A program made the position numbers and the translations under genes. From Pieris napi (Eukaryota > Arthropoda > Insecta > Lepidoptera > Pieridae), in assembly GCF_905475465.1 (NCBI RefSeq), contig NC_062248.1:7006001-7070000 (forward strand): DNA of 64,000 nt, read 5' to 3'. The first letter of the stretch is position 1. The number at the start of each line of letters is the position of its first letter. Of this stretch, positions 12,401-25,500 are shown one piece after another. The notes beneath the pieces were generated by a model, which made no database searches, was not told the origin of the DNA, and saw only the letters and a list, made by a program, of their open reading frames with translations.

Positions 12401-15400
12401 TGAGAGCGGCCGTGACGAGCGCGAGCTTCCTACTCGGGAGTTCGACGATGAATCTGATAATGTAAAGGATCGTCGAACTTCGCCGCTCTCCGTCTGCGCC
12501 ACGGCGTCCGAATGCGAAATGAAAACCATCACCACAACGGCTTCCCTCCCATCGGCGACAGGTTCGGAGAGCGGGCGGAGTGCGCGAGCTTCACCGCCAT
12601 CACCGTCCCCGCCGCCGTCGGCGCTGTCTACGCCGCCAGGGCTGCCGCACCATTCACCGCTGCCCTCGCCGCCTACGCCCCTGGCTGCACTGGGCGCCCT
12701 CGGCGGATCGCCTTTCAGCCCGCTCGGACTTGCGTTCCCTCCCGCAGGTATGCGAATGCGGGATCTTAAATAATCGATCATAAGTCCGCCCCGGTCGTCC
12801 ATTTTCCATTTCCTCACGAATCCTTATATTATATTATACTTATTACCTACCACCTAACTTACCGGGTGCTCCAGGGCGAGATGAAAATACGTTAAAACGT
12901 AATAAAACTTTATTTATATTTTTATACTATGTGATAACTTTTATCTGTCAAATAAAACCTACTTATTTGTACGCAGTGCGTGGAAACACAACGTGTACCA
13001 TCTGCTACAAAACCTTTGCGTGCAACTCAGCACTCGAGATACACTACCGAAGTCACACTAAGGAGCGACCTTTCAAATGCACCGTCTGTGACAGAGGCTT
13101 CTCTACTAAGGTTAGTTGAAATATTTGTACACTAGTGATTTAAGATATTTACTTAATAAATAAACTATTTCGGAACGCACCGGCATGTTTTCCCGCAATC
13201 CAGTTACATTATTGCGTTAGATGAATAAATCGTATTATTAAAACCAAATTCCTTATTTCTAATCGTATAAACTGCGATCGAGTATCTTTGGCTCGCTGCC
13301 AGTTCATACTTTATTGTTACACAAATAGCGACACATATCTACGCGTTTACGAGGTTTCCTACAATTTTCACAACATACAAATACCTTATTGCTTTCGAAA
13401 ACAAGCGTTAATGTCGGCGACTTAATTGAAATATTAGAATTGATAACGGGGTTAATGTTGAGATAGGTACCGTACATAAGATAGTCGGTTTACCAAAAAG
13501 CAACGCAGTGTTGGTGTTCGAAACTGCATACTCCGGTTTCATTTCATCCAAGTTTCAGCGCATTAATTTTGCACGCTGTAATTACAAGTCTCTAGTCGAC
13601 GCCTCTGCAGTCTGCTGGCATAAGTTTCGGTCGTTACTCGTTGTCTTCCTCTAGCGCCCAGACTTGCTGAGTAATTGACGATCAAGTTTACTATGTCGTA
13701 GGCCTGTTTAATCTGATTAATCACACCATATTAAGCAAATAACATAAATGACCTGTTAAAAATATTAGGCATTAACGCTAAAAGGCAATACCTAATATAT
13801 TTCAAAACAAAGTCATCTAAAGGTTGATTCAACAACGATGCATCAATTTTATTATCTTTTTACACACGTTAAAAAGAATTAAATATGTGCCTTCGTTCGT
13901 CATGTATAATTGCCGTGGATACCATAAAAGAGCATCATTACGATCTATTTATGTTAGGCAAGAAATGAACATTGACTTTCGCGGATTTAGCAGCGTGCCA
14001 TGTTCACTTGACGCGCTCAGATATGCAACACTTGCTTTACATTAAAGCGCTATTTTCTATACATCACCTTTCTATTGTTATTATCCCGGTTCCAAGTATC
14101 GTGGTTTCTACTCTAAAGGATACAGTTAAAAATTATTATGTTAGCTCACGTTACACAAACATATTACAACTATTAATAAACGTTTGTATGTAGATAAGTT
14201 CAGTAGCTTACTTGCGACATTTCACATCCTTATATAACAATTATTTTCAACATGTGAATCTACAAATAAATCATACATTCCTTATTGATAACAATTAAAG
14301 GTTCCAATCATATGTAATTATTGTTATCGTAAATATTGATATAATTAATACAACATTTAAGGCAACGCAGGGAATATTATTATATTTATGGCGAATCAAG
14401 TTTTATAATCAGTTCGGCCAAAATTTTAAGCAAAGGTGGGCTTGCGGAGATTCGTCGCCACAGAAAATGATAAGTCATAAAAACAACGTCACGAAAAACG
14501 ATCGGAATATTAATTCATGTCGTAAAATATTTATTACTTATAAATCCTTGAGCCTTTACCTACGCTTCTCGTCATAAAAAGATTATTTATGCGTGACAAA
14601 ATAACATTTTTCGATATGTTTCCCCGAGTGGCCATGCGGGAGTTATCAATAAAATATGCCTAGATTTTTACGACGGCGCCGCAATTTCATTTATAATGCC
14701 TTTATTCCCTATTATTTGGATTTGACTGCCTTTATAAATCAATTAACTTACAGAAAATATTTAGTGCGAACTTAATATTTATCTATTTATACAAAATTAG
14801 AATTAACTTCTAAATTGTCGTCATAAATATTTTCTAACCCGTTCTGAGTACGTACTGAAATCAAGTATGAGAAATTTTATCCAGATACGAATAATTTAGG
14901 GTCAACTTACTATGATTTTGGTCGCAATCAAATTCACGCTTTTAATTTTAAAATTGTCGTTTCCATACAATTGTATTTACGGGCATCCATCCATTCCATA
15001 CGGCCTTCGTTACTTTTAACCGTTAATATAATTATTAAATCCAGAGGTCCTGGATTCAATATACAATTTCAATCTTTTTTTCACCATTGAGGCATTTTCA
15101 TGTAGATTGTTTTCACGGATGGTGGTTACGATGTCTTCATACTAATGTTAAACGCTCAATTACAAGGGTTTTATCATAATTATGCAATATATAATGTATT
15201 TAAACGGCGTTAATGGACTGTTAATAAGAATGGTTTAAGTGTGAAATGTTTTTATAACTAGGTATTACTAATAAGGCAATAAGGTGAAGTGGAAATAAGT
15301 ATTATTACCATTTGACAAGACGGCAAAGTACGTTACGAAAATGAATATAAAAATACTAAAATCTTTAGCCTTTTACTATAATGTTATTTAATAAATATAT

Positions 15401-18400
15401 AATAAACATTCAGGCTAAAAATAATGTTGAGAATTCATCCTATTATTCAATATATTATTTTTAGGCAGAAAAATTGACTAGTTACACGCTAAGTTTCACT
15501 GGGATTTTTCCGTCAAAAAAGTCATTGACAAGTCTACAATTAGTTTGAAGAAGTACGTAAAATATTTCCGCGTCAGATGTTTGTATGAAAATCATACAAC
15601 GCCGCTGGTCCGAATTTGCAAAACTGCAGAAGTTACCATTTTCATGATAATACTGAAGTATTTAAGCGAAATAGATAAAATAATCGTAAACAAATTTTTG
15701 GTCAATTGGCAATAGATGTCGTTGATATGACAACATAGATTCTAATCATAATATCAAATATGTTATCTGTAAACGGGATGTGGCAGCCTCTGACCACGAT
15801 TGCTGAAAATCCATCGAAACTGAGCTACGTAAATAGTGAATAAAATCGTATGCGTTACATATATTCAAATTATCAAGTCTAAAACATTTTCTAAACATAT
15901 TTTACTTGTAAATGAAGAGATAGTTAAATATTTTGTTACTTAAACAGAAATTTTACATTTTTTGATAACGATAATAGAGGTAGGTAAATGTTTATAATAT
16001 GGTTAACATTAAAATAATTACAATTAATAAACTTGTTTAAAGCAATGGTATGTAGGTAACCATAATTAAAATTGTCCTTTTTATATTTGTATTCAATTAA
16101 GACTGCATGCTCCCATTAAAAAGCTTCCATCTTAAAGCTGAGTTGAGCCTATTTTAGGTTGAATTTGAAGGTTTCAGTATTTTTTCTACAAAATGCTTCG
16201 TTTAACCCTGTAGACTTGAACATCCTTTTTCTAAAAAATAAACGTAAATATAAAAGTTGACATTTTGATTCCAACTTCTATCAGATTCAATTGTTTTTTA
16301 GGTTCAATTTGTTTAAAGAACCAAAAGTAAAGTAATCAAAAGTTATTTATAGTATAGTGTCATTAAAATAAAGGTCCTATTAGATTCACAACCTAACCTC
16401 ACTCTGTTATGAATAGCAAGAATTTGCAAAACGCGAACGTTTTACACCTTAAACATGTCTAGTGTTCAATAGCCGTAAAATATTGGAAATATTTGTACCG
16501 GAGCAATGTGAATGTCAGATCAGTTGTTCAAGTATCGGGTACAAGCGAGACCTTATCGTCTAGTTGCCTGCTTACAAGCACATTTAAAATTACAATAAGT
16601 GTCGCCAACACCACTGTCTACCGATGAAAGTTCGCGCGGACTATGTATCGATTATTCTGATCAGTTTATTGACTCCGAACAGTCTTAGATTTAAAACATT
16701 TCTATTTCTAATAAGAAAAAGTTTGAATTAATGCGTAAAGCGCCATCTGTTGTTGGATAGCAGCGTTTTAAAGCAGTAGAAAACAACTGTTAATAAGCAT
16801 CTTTTTTTTTTATTACGTACTTATCTGTTGCAAAACTGCGAAATCACTGCTTTGAAATTATTTAAAAAGAATCAAAAATATATTTGTCAGGAAATCAAGA
16901 AAATATGTCGCATCAAAATTTGACATTGATTAACTTCACATACATATTTAATCATTTTAAAGCAAATTAATTCTGAAATATAAATAAAGTTATCAACGAT
17001 GCATACGAATTGCCTAATTAATAAAAAAAATAACTACTAAATTACCAAAGTACGCGACCTCTATTATAAATTCAAAATTGAAGTCTGTATTTCCATTAAA
17101 AATTATATAGTTATACAATACATACTATGCGCGTTTAGGTATATTAAAACGGTAAATTCATCTCTATCGGGTGAACTTTTAATTTGCCTCAACTGTCAAA
17201 GTTTTTGCGTCTGTGGGTCTTCGTTATGAGACAATGAGACAATGAGTATTGAGTTCTATATACGAATGATATATATTAATTAGGTTGTCATATAAAACAA
17301 ATTTACGACGATCGGTAATGCCCATCTGTACTTCTTTATTATAAAAACCTAAAGAGTTGTATTCCACAATATCTATCTAATCAATCGTCGGTTTCCGACA
17401 AATTGTATTAACGCTATAATGAAAAGAGAAGGCATAAGTTTTAGTGTAATAAAACTGATTTTGTTTTTATGAATAAGGATACATAGAGAACTTAAACTTC
17501 CCGTAAAGGATTGCTAAAGAATTTGCCGGCGCGTTTTTATATGAATCAGTCGCAATCGAATTTTATACTACTCTCCGATTTATTTTTTTAATGTTTATCG
17601 GATGCCAATCCGAGAAGATATTTGTGTGTTCTTTTTTTGAAAGTAAAATTATTTCCAATGTTTACAATTTTGAATGTAGTTTTTAAATACTTTAGTAAAA
17701 TATACCAAGAGGCCTTAGTCAAGATGTCTTAACAGTAGTGTATGTAGAAAGTCGAAAACTAAATTTGTATGGAAATGATAGTTCGTGACGAAAAGTTTTC
17801 ATACAAATTTAGTTTTTGAATTTCTACATACACTACTGTTAAGGCATCTTGACTAAGGCCCCAGATATGTTTTTACTTTTGAATCTGTCTCTCTTTAACT
17901 TTGTAAATAAATATGTTTCCTGTGTAACTGTCCCATTGATAAATTTGTTTTACCCTTTAATCCTGTGTGTGCGTGTGTGTAAATTTGCGTGTATTTGTGG
18001 TTCCAGAGCAGTGGCGGTTGCCAATGCGGCAGGCGCGCACGTGCCCCTCGCCCGCCACACGCCACTGCTTTGGACCTCTGGAACGCCTTCGTCTATCCGG
18101 TATGAAAGAGTGACGCCTGAGCGTATACTCGGCAGGGTATCTATGAACACGACGCTAATCCTATATACTTTTGATTTAATTATCTGAGTTTTTGTCTGCG
18201 TAAAATTAGAATAAAAGTAGCCTTTTAAAAGAAATTGTTATATTAAATCGATTAACAGTTTAGACATGAATATACTTACATTTTATTTCTGTTTAGCGTC
18301 AGCTCAATGCTTCCATAAATCTATTTAAGCAATATAATATAATATTGCAAAGCATTTTTTTTTACAAAATCTGATAAAAATCGAAGGTGAATCAAATTAG

Positions 18401-20321
18401 CGTAGTCTTCATAGATATTCTGTTAATGCTTCCCTCAAATTCCATAACACAAGACATTGTAATCTAAGACATCTCATTTACAGGGTAACATGAAGCAACA
18501 TATGCTTACGCATAAAATACGTGATATGCCACCAAGCTTCGATAAGAACGGAAGTAACCCAGCGAGCAGTGAAGATGGACGGGAACCAAGTCCCGAGAGG
18601 CGATCTTCGCCCGATAAAATGGATCTGAAGCGGTCACCCCCAGTACACCCGCCACCACCCATACATCACCCGCCCTCTATTGATATGCCACCTTTACCAA
18701 AGAGACCTACAGGTAATAATAACGACATTCTGATAACAATAAAAAAAAGTTTAACAGGTTTATATTATTATTATAATTGTCGCTTAACATACCATATGTT
18801 AATGATATGATACAATTACACTTTTTTGTATAATAATTTTTACTCCCATATAATGTAGATTATGTAAATTAACCCATTGTTTTATTCCTACGTAATAAGT
18901 AGTTTTAAGTATAGCATAAATCAGTGCTTTAAAGTGTTATCGTTTCATTCCAGTGCCAAGTGCGCCTGTACACCCGCCACTCTCAGCATCATCGAAGCAT
19001 TTATGCGGAGTGTGTCGCAAGAATTTCTCGTCTTCGTCAGCACTTCAGATTCATATGCGGACTCATACTGGCGACAAACCATTCCGCTGCGCAGTCTGCC
19101 AGAAAGCTTTTACTACAAAGGGAAATCTAAAGGTAACGTTTCGATTTCAATATGAGTATTTGATTATTTAATAGTTATTGTGATATTTTAATACAATTCT
19201 AAAATAAGTCACAATGCCATATCGCCTTGTTAAATCGTAATCCTAGCTAGCGTACCAACGCTAGTACTAACTAGAACAGGTTTAAAGGTACAATACCGCC
19301 GAACGAAAATATGATTGAATTCGGATACATTCTGCAACTGTTTGATTTTTATAATATTTATAAGGCACGCTAACTATATACATATCTACAGACACAAAAT
19401 AAATAAAACACTTTTAAATAAAAAAAATGCTAAAATTATTTTATGATTATAACATTTCTATCATTTATTCTGTCTTCTTAAAAAAAAATTTGTTTCGTTC
19501 AGGTACACATGGGGACTCACATGTGGAGCGGAGGAGCATCACGACGCGGGCGTCGTATGTCCCTGGAGCTGCCACCACGGCCCTTGCACGAGCCCCATGA
19601 TCTGCTGCGACGACCTGACCTATTCTACCCCTATCTCCCTGCACCCTTCCTTAACGGCATGCAGCAAAAGGTAATAAATATTACAATTTACTCGAATATG
19701 GCTCTGTTTGTTTAAAATATTTTTCAACCCGTAAACCGTATATACCTACCTATGCGATTCACAACGTCCGATAGACAGATTTTTTTTAAATTGTGATAAT
19801 TAATGGTTTTCACTAACACATAAAAGGTTCACGTCACTGCCGCACTCATGTGCGCTATACTTATACAGAGAAGAATTTATAATAGGATTTAATTTCATTG
19901 AAATAATTTTGACATAATTATTGCTACATATTTAATGATTCTCATAAATAAATATTTTCCTCAGCTGAATGAAATATCGGTGATACAACAAAGCGCTGGG
20001 CAGAACGGAGTAGCCGGTAAGTTCCCGGGTCTACTTGGCTTTGGTGCATTTGGGGCTGGTCGCCCTGGTGCAGCGTCACCTTTGGAAAGGCCGCCATCTT
20101 TGGAGAACGATGAACGTCAAGCTGCCATGCGGGAGTTAGCTGAACGCGGGCGGGAACTCGCGGAAAGACGGCAGATGCGCGAAGAGAGTGATCATTACAG
20201 ATCTCCTGTGCACGCTCCGCCTACACCCGCGCAACCTCCTTCACCCGCATCACATCACCCGCATCAACATCCTTTAGGCTCTCTACCACCACCCGCTAGA
20301 ACCGAAGGTCTCACTGTCTGA
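3375..20321 (+). CDS. salm: Spalt (Sal/SALL family) zinc-finger transcription factor
   Basis: Seven coding exons: 3375-3417, 9901-12747, 12977-13110, 18484-18712, 18954-19132, 19503-19670 and 19965-20321. All junctions are GT-AG with matching phase, giving 1319 codons including the stop. The protein has an N-terminal C2HC finger (about 43-63), a glutamine-rich helical region (about 135-200) used for multimerisation in SALL proteins, and paired C2H2 fingers at about 364-414, 709-760 (plus a third to about 793), 970-1020 and 1102-1152. The pairs carry the family signature FTTKGNLK or FSTKGNMK. Spalt proteins are nuclear repressors that bind AT-rich DNA and pattern wings, trachea and photoreceptors. 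CtBP-type motifs PADLS (504) and PENLS (599) are visible. Finger order and exon layout match the insect family, so identity is very secure; whether to call it salm or just sal is a naming matter. Confidence 0.97.
6355..6450 (+). mobile_element. CR1-like LINE 3' UTR fragment
   Basis: The stretch GGGTTGCCTGAAAGAGGTCG and what follows matches, with substitutions, the 3' UTR of the LINE at 46801-47569 (GGGTTGCCTGGAAGAGATCG near 47450). No coding part remains, so this is a short decayed relic. Confidence 0.6.
7535..7735 (-). mobile_element. LINE 3' end, reverse orientation
   Basis: The segment is close to the reverse complement of the LINE tail at 62266-62506. Shared blocks include CAAACGGGCAGGA, GGACCCTAAG, CGAATTGGTT and ACTTCAGTGGG. 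On the minus strand it would encode the WNQLP and SFK type C-terminus of a CR1-like reverse transcriptase. It is 5'-truncated and decayed. Confidence 0.7.
8479..8522. repeat. perfect 14-bp inverted repeat (hairpin) in spalt intron 1
   Basis: Left arm ATATTTCTAGAGTT at 8479-8492 and right arm AACTCTAGAAATAT at 8509-8522 pair perfectly around a 16-base A-rich loop. Function unknown. It could be the remains of a small foldback element. Confidence 0.7.
17711..17860. mobile_element. foldback MITE with long terminal inverted repeats
   Basis: The two halves are near-perfect reverse complements. The element begins GGCCTTAGTCAAGATG and ends CATCTTGACTAAGGCC, and each arm extends about 65 bases (ACAGTAGTGTATGTAGAAA is one inner block). 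The loop is short. No coding capacity. A related half copy lies at 34748-34850, so this is a dispersed family. The superfamily and target duplication could not be fixed. Confidence 0.85.
18007..18099 (+). other. candidate alternative cassette exon of spalt
   Basis: A GC-rich block in an AT-rich intron is bounded by GGTTCCAG (acceptor-like) and CCG/GTATGA (donor-like). It is exactly 93 bases long and stays open in the phase-0 frame shared by exons 3 and 4, encoding 31 residues that start SSGGCQCGRRAR. Inclusion would insert these residues inside the second finger of the third pair. The polypyrimidine tract is weak and T/G-rich. The canonical protein skips it. It could also be an unrelated GC-rich repeat. 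Confidence 0.3.
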
Positions 20322-22511
20322 ACCTCTAGATATCGATAAGGGGACTTTTCTCACTTCAGAGAGCATCACTGTTTCTTAAACATCACAGACTACATTTGTA
20401 AATAAACAGTCTGGAAGGTGCATAGAAGCCACAGAGAGAAACAAAACGCAATACGACTTTATGGACAGTGGTGCGATCTGAGCCTAGCGTGACCCTATTG
20501 ATCGTCGTCAACCACATTCCAAAGAGCGATAGCGGGCAAGTCACCAACGATCTAGTATTCTCAAATATGTACAAAGAAAAAAAGGTACTCAAAGTGAAGG
20601 ACTGATCTTAAATATATTGTGTTAGCGTAAGACACGTATGTGTATCGATGTATTTATAGAGTCGTTATTCCAAGTGTTATTACGCCTATAGTATTACTAT
20701 AAGTATGCACGAGTACGGGCCGGGGGCAATGCGGGACTCAAGAGTCCCACGATATGTCATTACTCTGTGATAATGCACATAAAGAGGCTGTGTCTTTCGG
20801 ACGGAAGTATGAAATCAGATATATTAGATGCAGTCGAATGTGCTTCAACATCAAAAGTAATTATAAATTATCCCAAAAATTAATTATTCATAAATCTATA
20901 TCGTAAATTGTAAATAAAATGTATAATATTTAGTTTTGTAAGTAAAATAGTTAAATTACATAAAATTATGCTATATCTATATAATTATGTAAGTAGAGTG
21001 CGCTATGCATGATTTTCTTTAAAACCACATTCCAATGTGAAGAGATTCTACTGTGTCACCAGAGATACATCAGATTTCAAGGCGACAAAGAATCTCCTTT
21101 GGCAACGAAAATTTTATACTTATAATGAATGAAATGTGAATACAACAAAACAATAATAAAATACACTTTATAACTAGGGTACTGTAGTTGGCACTATCCA
21201 CATTTTAATATTGAAAAATATTTTTAAAAAGCTTACTTTGTAATAGACCGATCGATTGCTTGCTGGGTTTTAAAAATGTATTTATTATATGATTTTAAAA
21301 TTATCGTGTTGTCGTATTCATGTGGTACAGGGGAATGTACTTACCTTACATTATTAACTTATTCTCGCTCTAAGTACTCAATATATTTACTATAATATTT
21401 AACTGTGGTAACAGAGGATAATGACATATTCATATCATGTAAATTAAAAAAGTATTTGCATTTGAGGTCTACATAGATTTAAGTCATAGCTATATTTCTT
21501 TAGGATATTTCAACATATCTCTGTAAAAATATGTATTAGGTATTCAGACTGTTTAAGTTCTTTTCCAAAAATGCATTTCGATGTACCTTAACCTCTTTTG
21601 TCGAACTTAGATGTGTATAAATGTTCTGCTAAATTATTTATATTGTCAAATCATGCATACACTCTTAGCCAAGTTCACCGATGTATTGACGAAACGTTTT
21701 AATTAAAACTGAATTAAACCAATGAGAAAAGCGGGCCGTTAAAATGTCGATGAAATTGCGCCGTAGTATTAACGCTTGGGGGACGCTAGGTCTCAAGTTT
21801 AGTTGTCTAGAATAAATTCTCATAGCACCTACAATATAATTTTCATGTTGCGAATAGATATAGAGTAGTGTAGTCATGAATATGATGTGTCATGTCCATG
21901 TCAGTATAAACGATCAAGTGTAAATTATTAAATGTTTATGTAAATGTCCAGAAAGTATTCAAATTATTTAAAAAACAATTATTACACTTATTTTTCTTTT
22001 TTTGTTCTCCTTTACCTGCATCCCGTTTTTGTTTCTTATATAAAAGTTCTCTAAAACATAATACAGGATATTAAAACAAAATACACTTAATGCCTAAAAC
22101 CCAGTATGATAAAACTTGATTCAGCCCCATTACGGAACTTTACCCACAACCTCTAATCAAACCCAAAGAGATCCTAGTATATATAAAAATTCTTAGCTTT
22201 ATGTATGAAAAATAGCATACAAAACTATGTTATATTTGTATTTTACAATACATTTAAATTCAATCTTGATGATCCACATCATTATTTAGTACAAAAAAGT
22301 AATGTATTTGTTGTATTAAGAAGTACAACAAATACATGACTTTACCGTTAAATTAAATTTTCACTGTATAATATATAATCTGTGAAGACCACAGAGTTAT
22401 ATCGGTTCATGCAATAGACAAACCATTCTACAAAATAAAAAAGTTTTATTAAAGACTTTATTTCATTTAAAAGTATGATAAACACTATGACAATTAGACA
22501 TCCATATTAAA
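20322..22511. other. spalt 3' UTR and convergent 3' flank
   Basis: Possible spalt polyadenylation signals AATAAA stand at 20401, 20913 and 21155. A small hairpin GGGACTC-AA-GAGTCCC is at 20733-20748 and another inverted repeat at 22302-22337. Rpn7 ends from the other side at 22512. No additional gene is supported. Confidence 0.6.
22302..22337. repeat. inverted repeat between convergent spalt and Rpn7
   Basis: ATGTATTTGTTGTA at 22302-22315 pairs perfectly with TACAACAAATACAT at 22324-22337 around an 8-base loop. The pairing continues outward with a mismatch. It lies between two convergent gene ends. Confidence 0.65.
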
Positions 22512-25500
22512 CTAGAAGTTAATGACACTAGCGAGTTTCTTGACTCTATTAAGCAGTAAGTCGCCCTCGCGAATGGTGGCTTGGTAGAGATGCGAACGAT
22601 CGGCATCTGCGCCGCGACCAGCGCCTGTCACCACACAACCCGCCACTGCATCTATACGACATTGGAGACGGCCGGCCGCTGTAAAACTGTGAACGGGATT
22701 ATTGTATGTGAAGACCCATTGCCAATTGGACATCTGTGTGATTCGATTTTCAAATAATAATTTAAATTATACAAAAACCTCAGACTGTTTTGATCTGATT
22801 TGATTTGACTGATTTTCATGATTTGATCATTGAATAGGGATGTCTATTTTATGATTAAGACATACCGGTTTCTTCACGATATTTAACTTTTGTTTCAACG
22901 GAAATCCAGACATGTTAAGTAAATAACATAGCGTTAATATACTATGTATGTCAGGACATACAACCCAGGGGTTGAGTCGATTGTTACGTCGCTAGTGAGT
23001 GAACGCATTTCCGTTAATGAAAATGTTGCAAGTTTGGAGAATGTTGGGTACTTAAATACGCTAAGGCCACTATGCTATCAATATTATTAAAATATTATGA
23101 TGCTATAGATACTAGAATTAAAATATTTCTATCAAGTATTACACGTCTCTAGACGCGTTCTTAGTCTGTTTATATAATCTACAATGATATATACGTTGTA
23201 TAATATATATAATAATTTAAAATTATGAAAACCAGGCATAAGTATGAGCAGTGTCGGCATTAAGCATGGGCGTCCCGTAAGGTCATGAATTCGAATCACG
23301 GCTATCACCGATTGAATTTTTATATGTTCGTATTTAACACTCGCTCGTACAGTAAAGGAAAACATCCTGAGGTAACCGGCATGTCTTAGACCCAAAAATT
23401 TACAGAGTGATCAGGCACAGAAGGCTGATCATCTACTTGCCTATTCTAAAAATTAATGATCATGAGTCAAAACCAAAGTCATCTGAGGTCAACAAGACTT
23501 AAGTAGCGCAACTGATTTTTTAATAAGCGTTAAAATAAGATCAAAGATTTACTGTAAATAACTGTTTCACAAATATCTAAAATAACTTACGTAGAAATCT
23601 CATCTTCAATGAATTCCCTGGTTACCCCAAAGGTGTCGGCAATGTTGTCGAGACTGAGCGAGCGATACGCGCGTAACAGTTGAACGTACGCCTTAATGCG
23701 CGCTTCGCGTACGTAGTGCTGGTAGTGCGGACGGAACACGGGGTCCACGCAAATCTGAGTTTCCACCTGAAAATACCAATTATGGGTTTTAATCTAGTAA
23801 AATACTTCAAATTAGGCTGAAACCAAGGGATTATTATATTTTAAAATATTATACTACATATTTGCAATGTTGTGTGCTTAACTAAATAAAGTGCCTCCAG
23901 CAATGGCACATGTGCTTTACTTGTGGGTTATATTTAAGTAATAATTTTAGCCCAGAATTTTTTTTAAGAAAAATAATATGAAATGTCCACATAATACAAC
24001 CAATACTTAGTAAACTTTTCTTTTATTCATTTGCCAAGAGATTGCTCGATTGCAATAAAGCCTCCCATTGCACAAAGTATTTTTTAATTAATGAAGTTGT
24101 ACTGTGCTTCTCATTTCACAATTAATTCTGTTTTCAATAAAGTGGTAATTCATATTTGTATATATACATAGATCACAATTAACACTTACCCAAGCGAGAC
24201 TCTTCATAAAATCAGCGTACCGACACTCATGAAGGGATTCAACCAATTCCCTTAGTTCCGGGAATCGTGAGCGTAGAGCTTGTACGGCCGCGCCTTGACG
24301 ACGCAAAGCCGCTTGCAACGCGTGACGCTCGAGAGCCAACGCACAAGCCAACACGCAGTATTGTATTATAGTCCCTGGTGGATAATATCAGTTATTGAAA
24401 CTAAGTCTTATTTGCTACAAGTAATATCATTAAAAAATGTATAATTTCACTTTTTCCATATTATTAAGATGATTACTGTTATGTAAGTGTGTCATCATAA
24501 CAAAAAAAAATCATTTGGCAATGCAGCAACTTCATCCATCAGCAATCCCACAATTCTTTCTACAGAGACTATGGGACTTTTGACCAGGTATGAATCAAAT
24601 TATTAAAAGTTACTATATTTTATATTCGAAGTAAAATAAGTTTTATATAACAGTAAGTATAAATTATAGATTATATATTAAAAGTACATTTAAATAAGTT
24701 ATTATATAAAGATCCCTAACTGCAAATCTTTATCATTTAGGCTACTAACATTGCCTTCTAAATACATAGTTCATTCAGCTTTGTTGTTTGCCAATTGCCA
24801 AATTTGAAAAAAAGATACTAGTTTTAAAGAAATATAGAGTTTATTCTCTTATTGTTGTACAGACCTGTCCTTTGATTATTTGTTGAGTATTTGAAGCTTT
24901 AAATAGCCATACTTATGGAAAACATCTTTTACAAGCACAACTCTATAAATGATACATACCAAAATCAACCAATTCATATGACTCAAATGTTGAAACACAG
25001 TCAATAAAAAGATCAGCTGAACGACTGTAATCCCTCACTGCCAAACAGTAGATAGCTTCATATGCCTTAAGTTTGTTACGGGACCTCCAATCACCGCCTT
25101 TGTCTACTAACTCATGGGCCTGAAATTCATTGTAAAATTGTGGTTTATTGTTAATTTACATAGTGTGTAATATTTATATATAGGTTAGTGAATGTTGAAA
25201 TGTGACTCTCCTAAATTAAATTGAGATTTTTAAATATCTTCATATATTACTTAAGATTTAATCATTACTATTTAAACTTTAATACACTTAATACTTGAAT
25301 TTAAGTTCACAGTGCTTCATAAGTAAATTTAATTTAAATTTTAAGGACCAAATAAAGAGCTTGGGGAAGCCATTACACCTATTTTCAATTTTTTTTATAA
25401 ATAAGTAAGTATTTGAGTGTTCTTTGCCTTCTTATCTGAAATAATTTGAGTTTCACTGGAAACTAAACCCTAGCCTTCTTTATTAAAACCACTGTTTCAC

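Larger units (their letters stand above)
13111..18483 (+). other. spalt intron 3 (5.4 kb)
   Basis: The intron separates exon 3, which ends in the STK of a zinc finger, from exon 4, which begins with GNMKQ and completes the same finger. It holds a foldback MITE at 17711-17860 and a GC-rich block with a possible cassette exon at 18007-18099. The rest shows no supported gene. Confidence 0.75.

Noticed and set aside
12284..12817. 177-codon minus-strand ORF opposite spalt exon 2
   Set aside because: It is the shadow of the GC-rich Ser/Pro coding part of spalt. No domain, start context or splice evidence.
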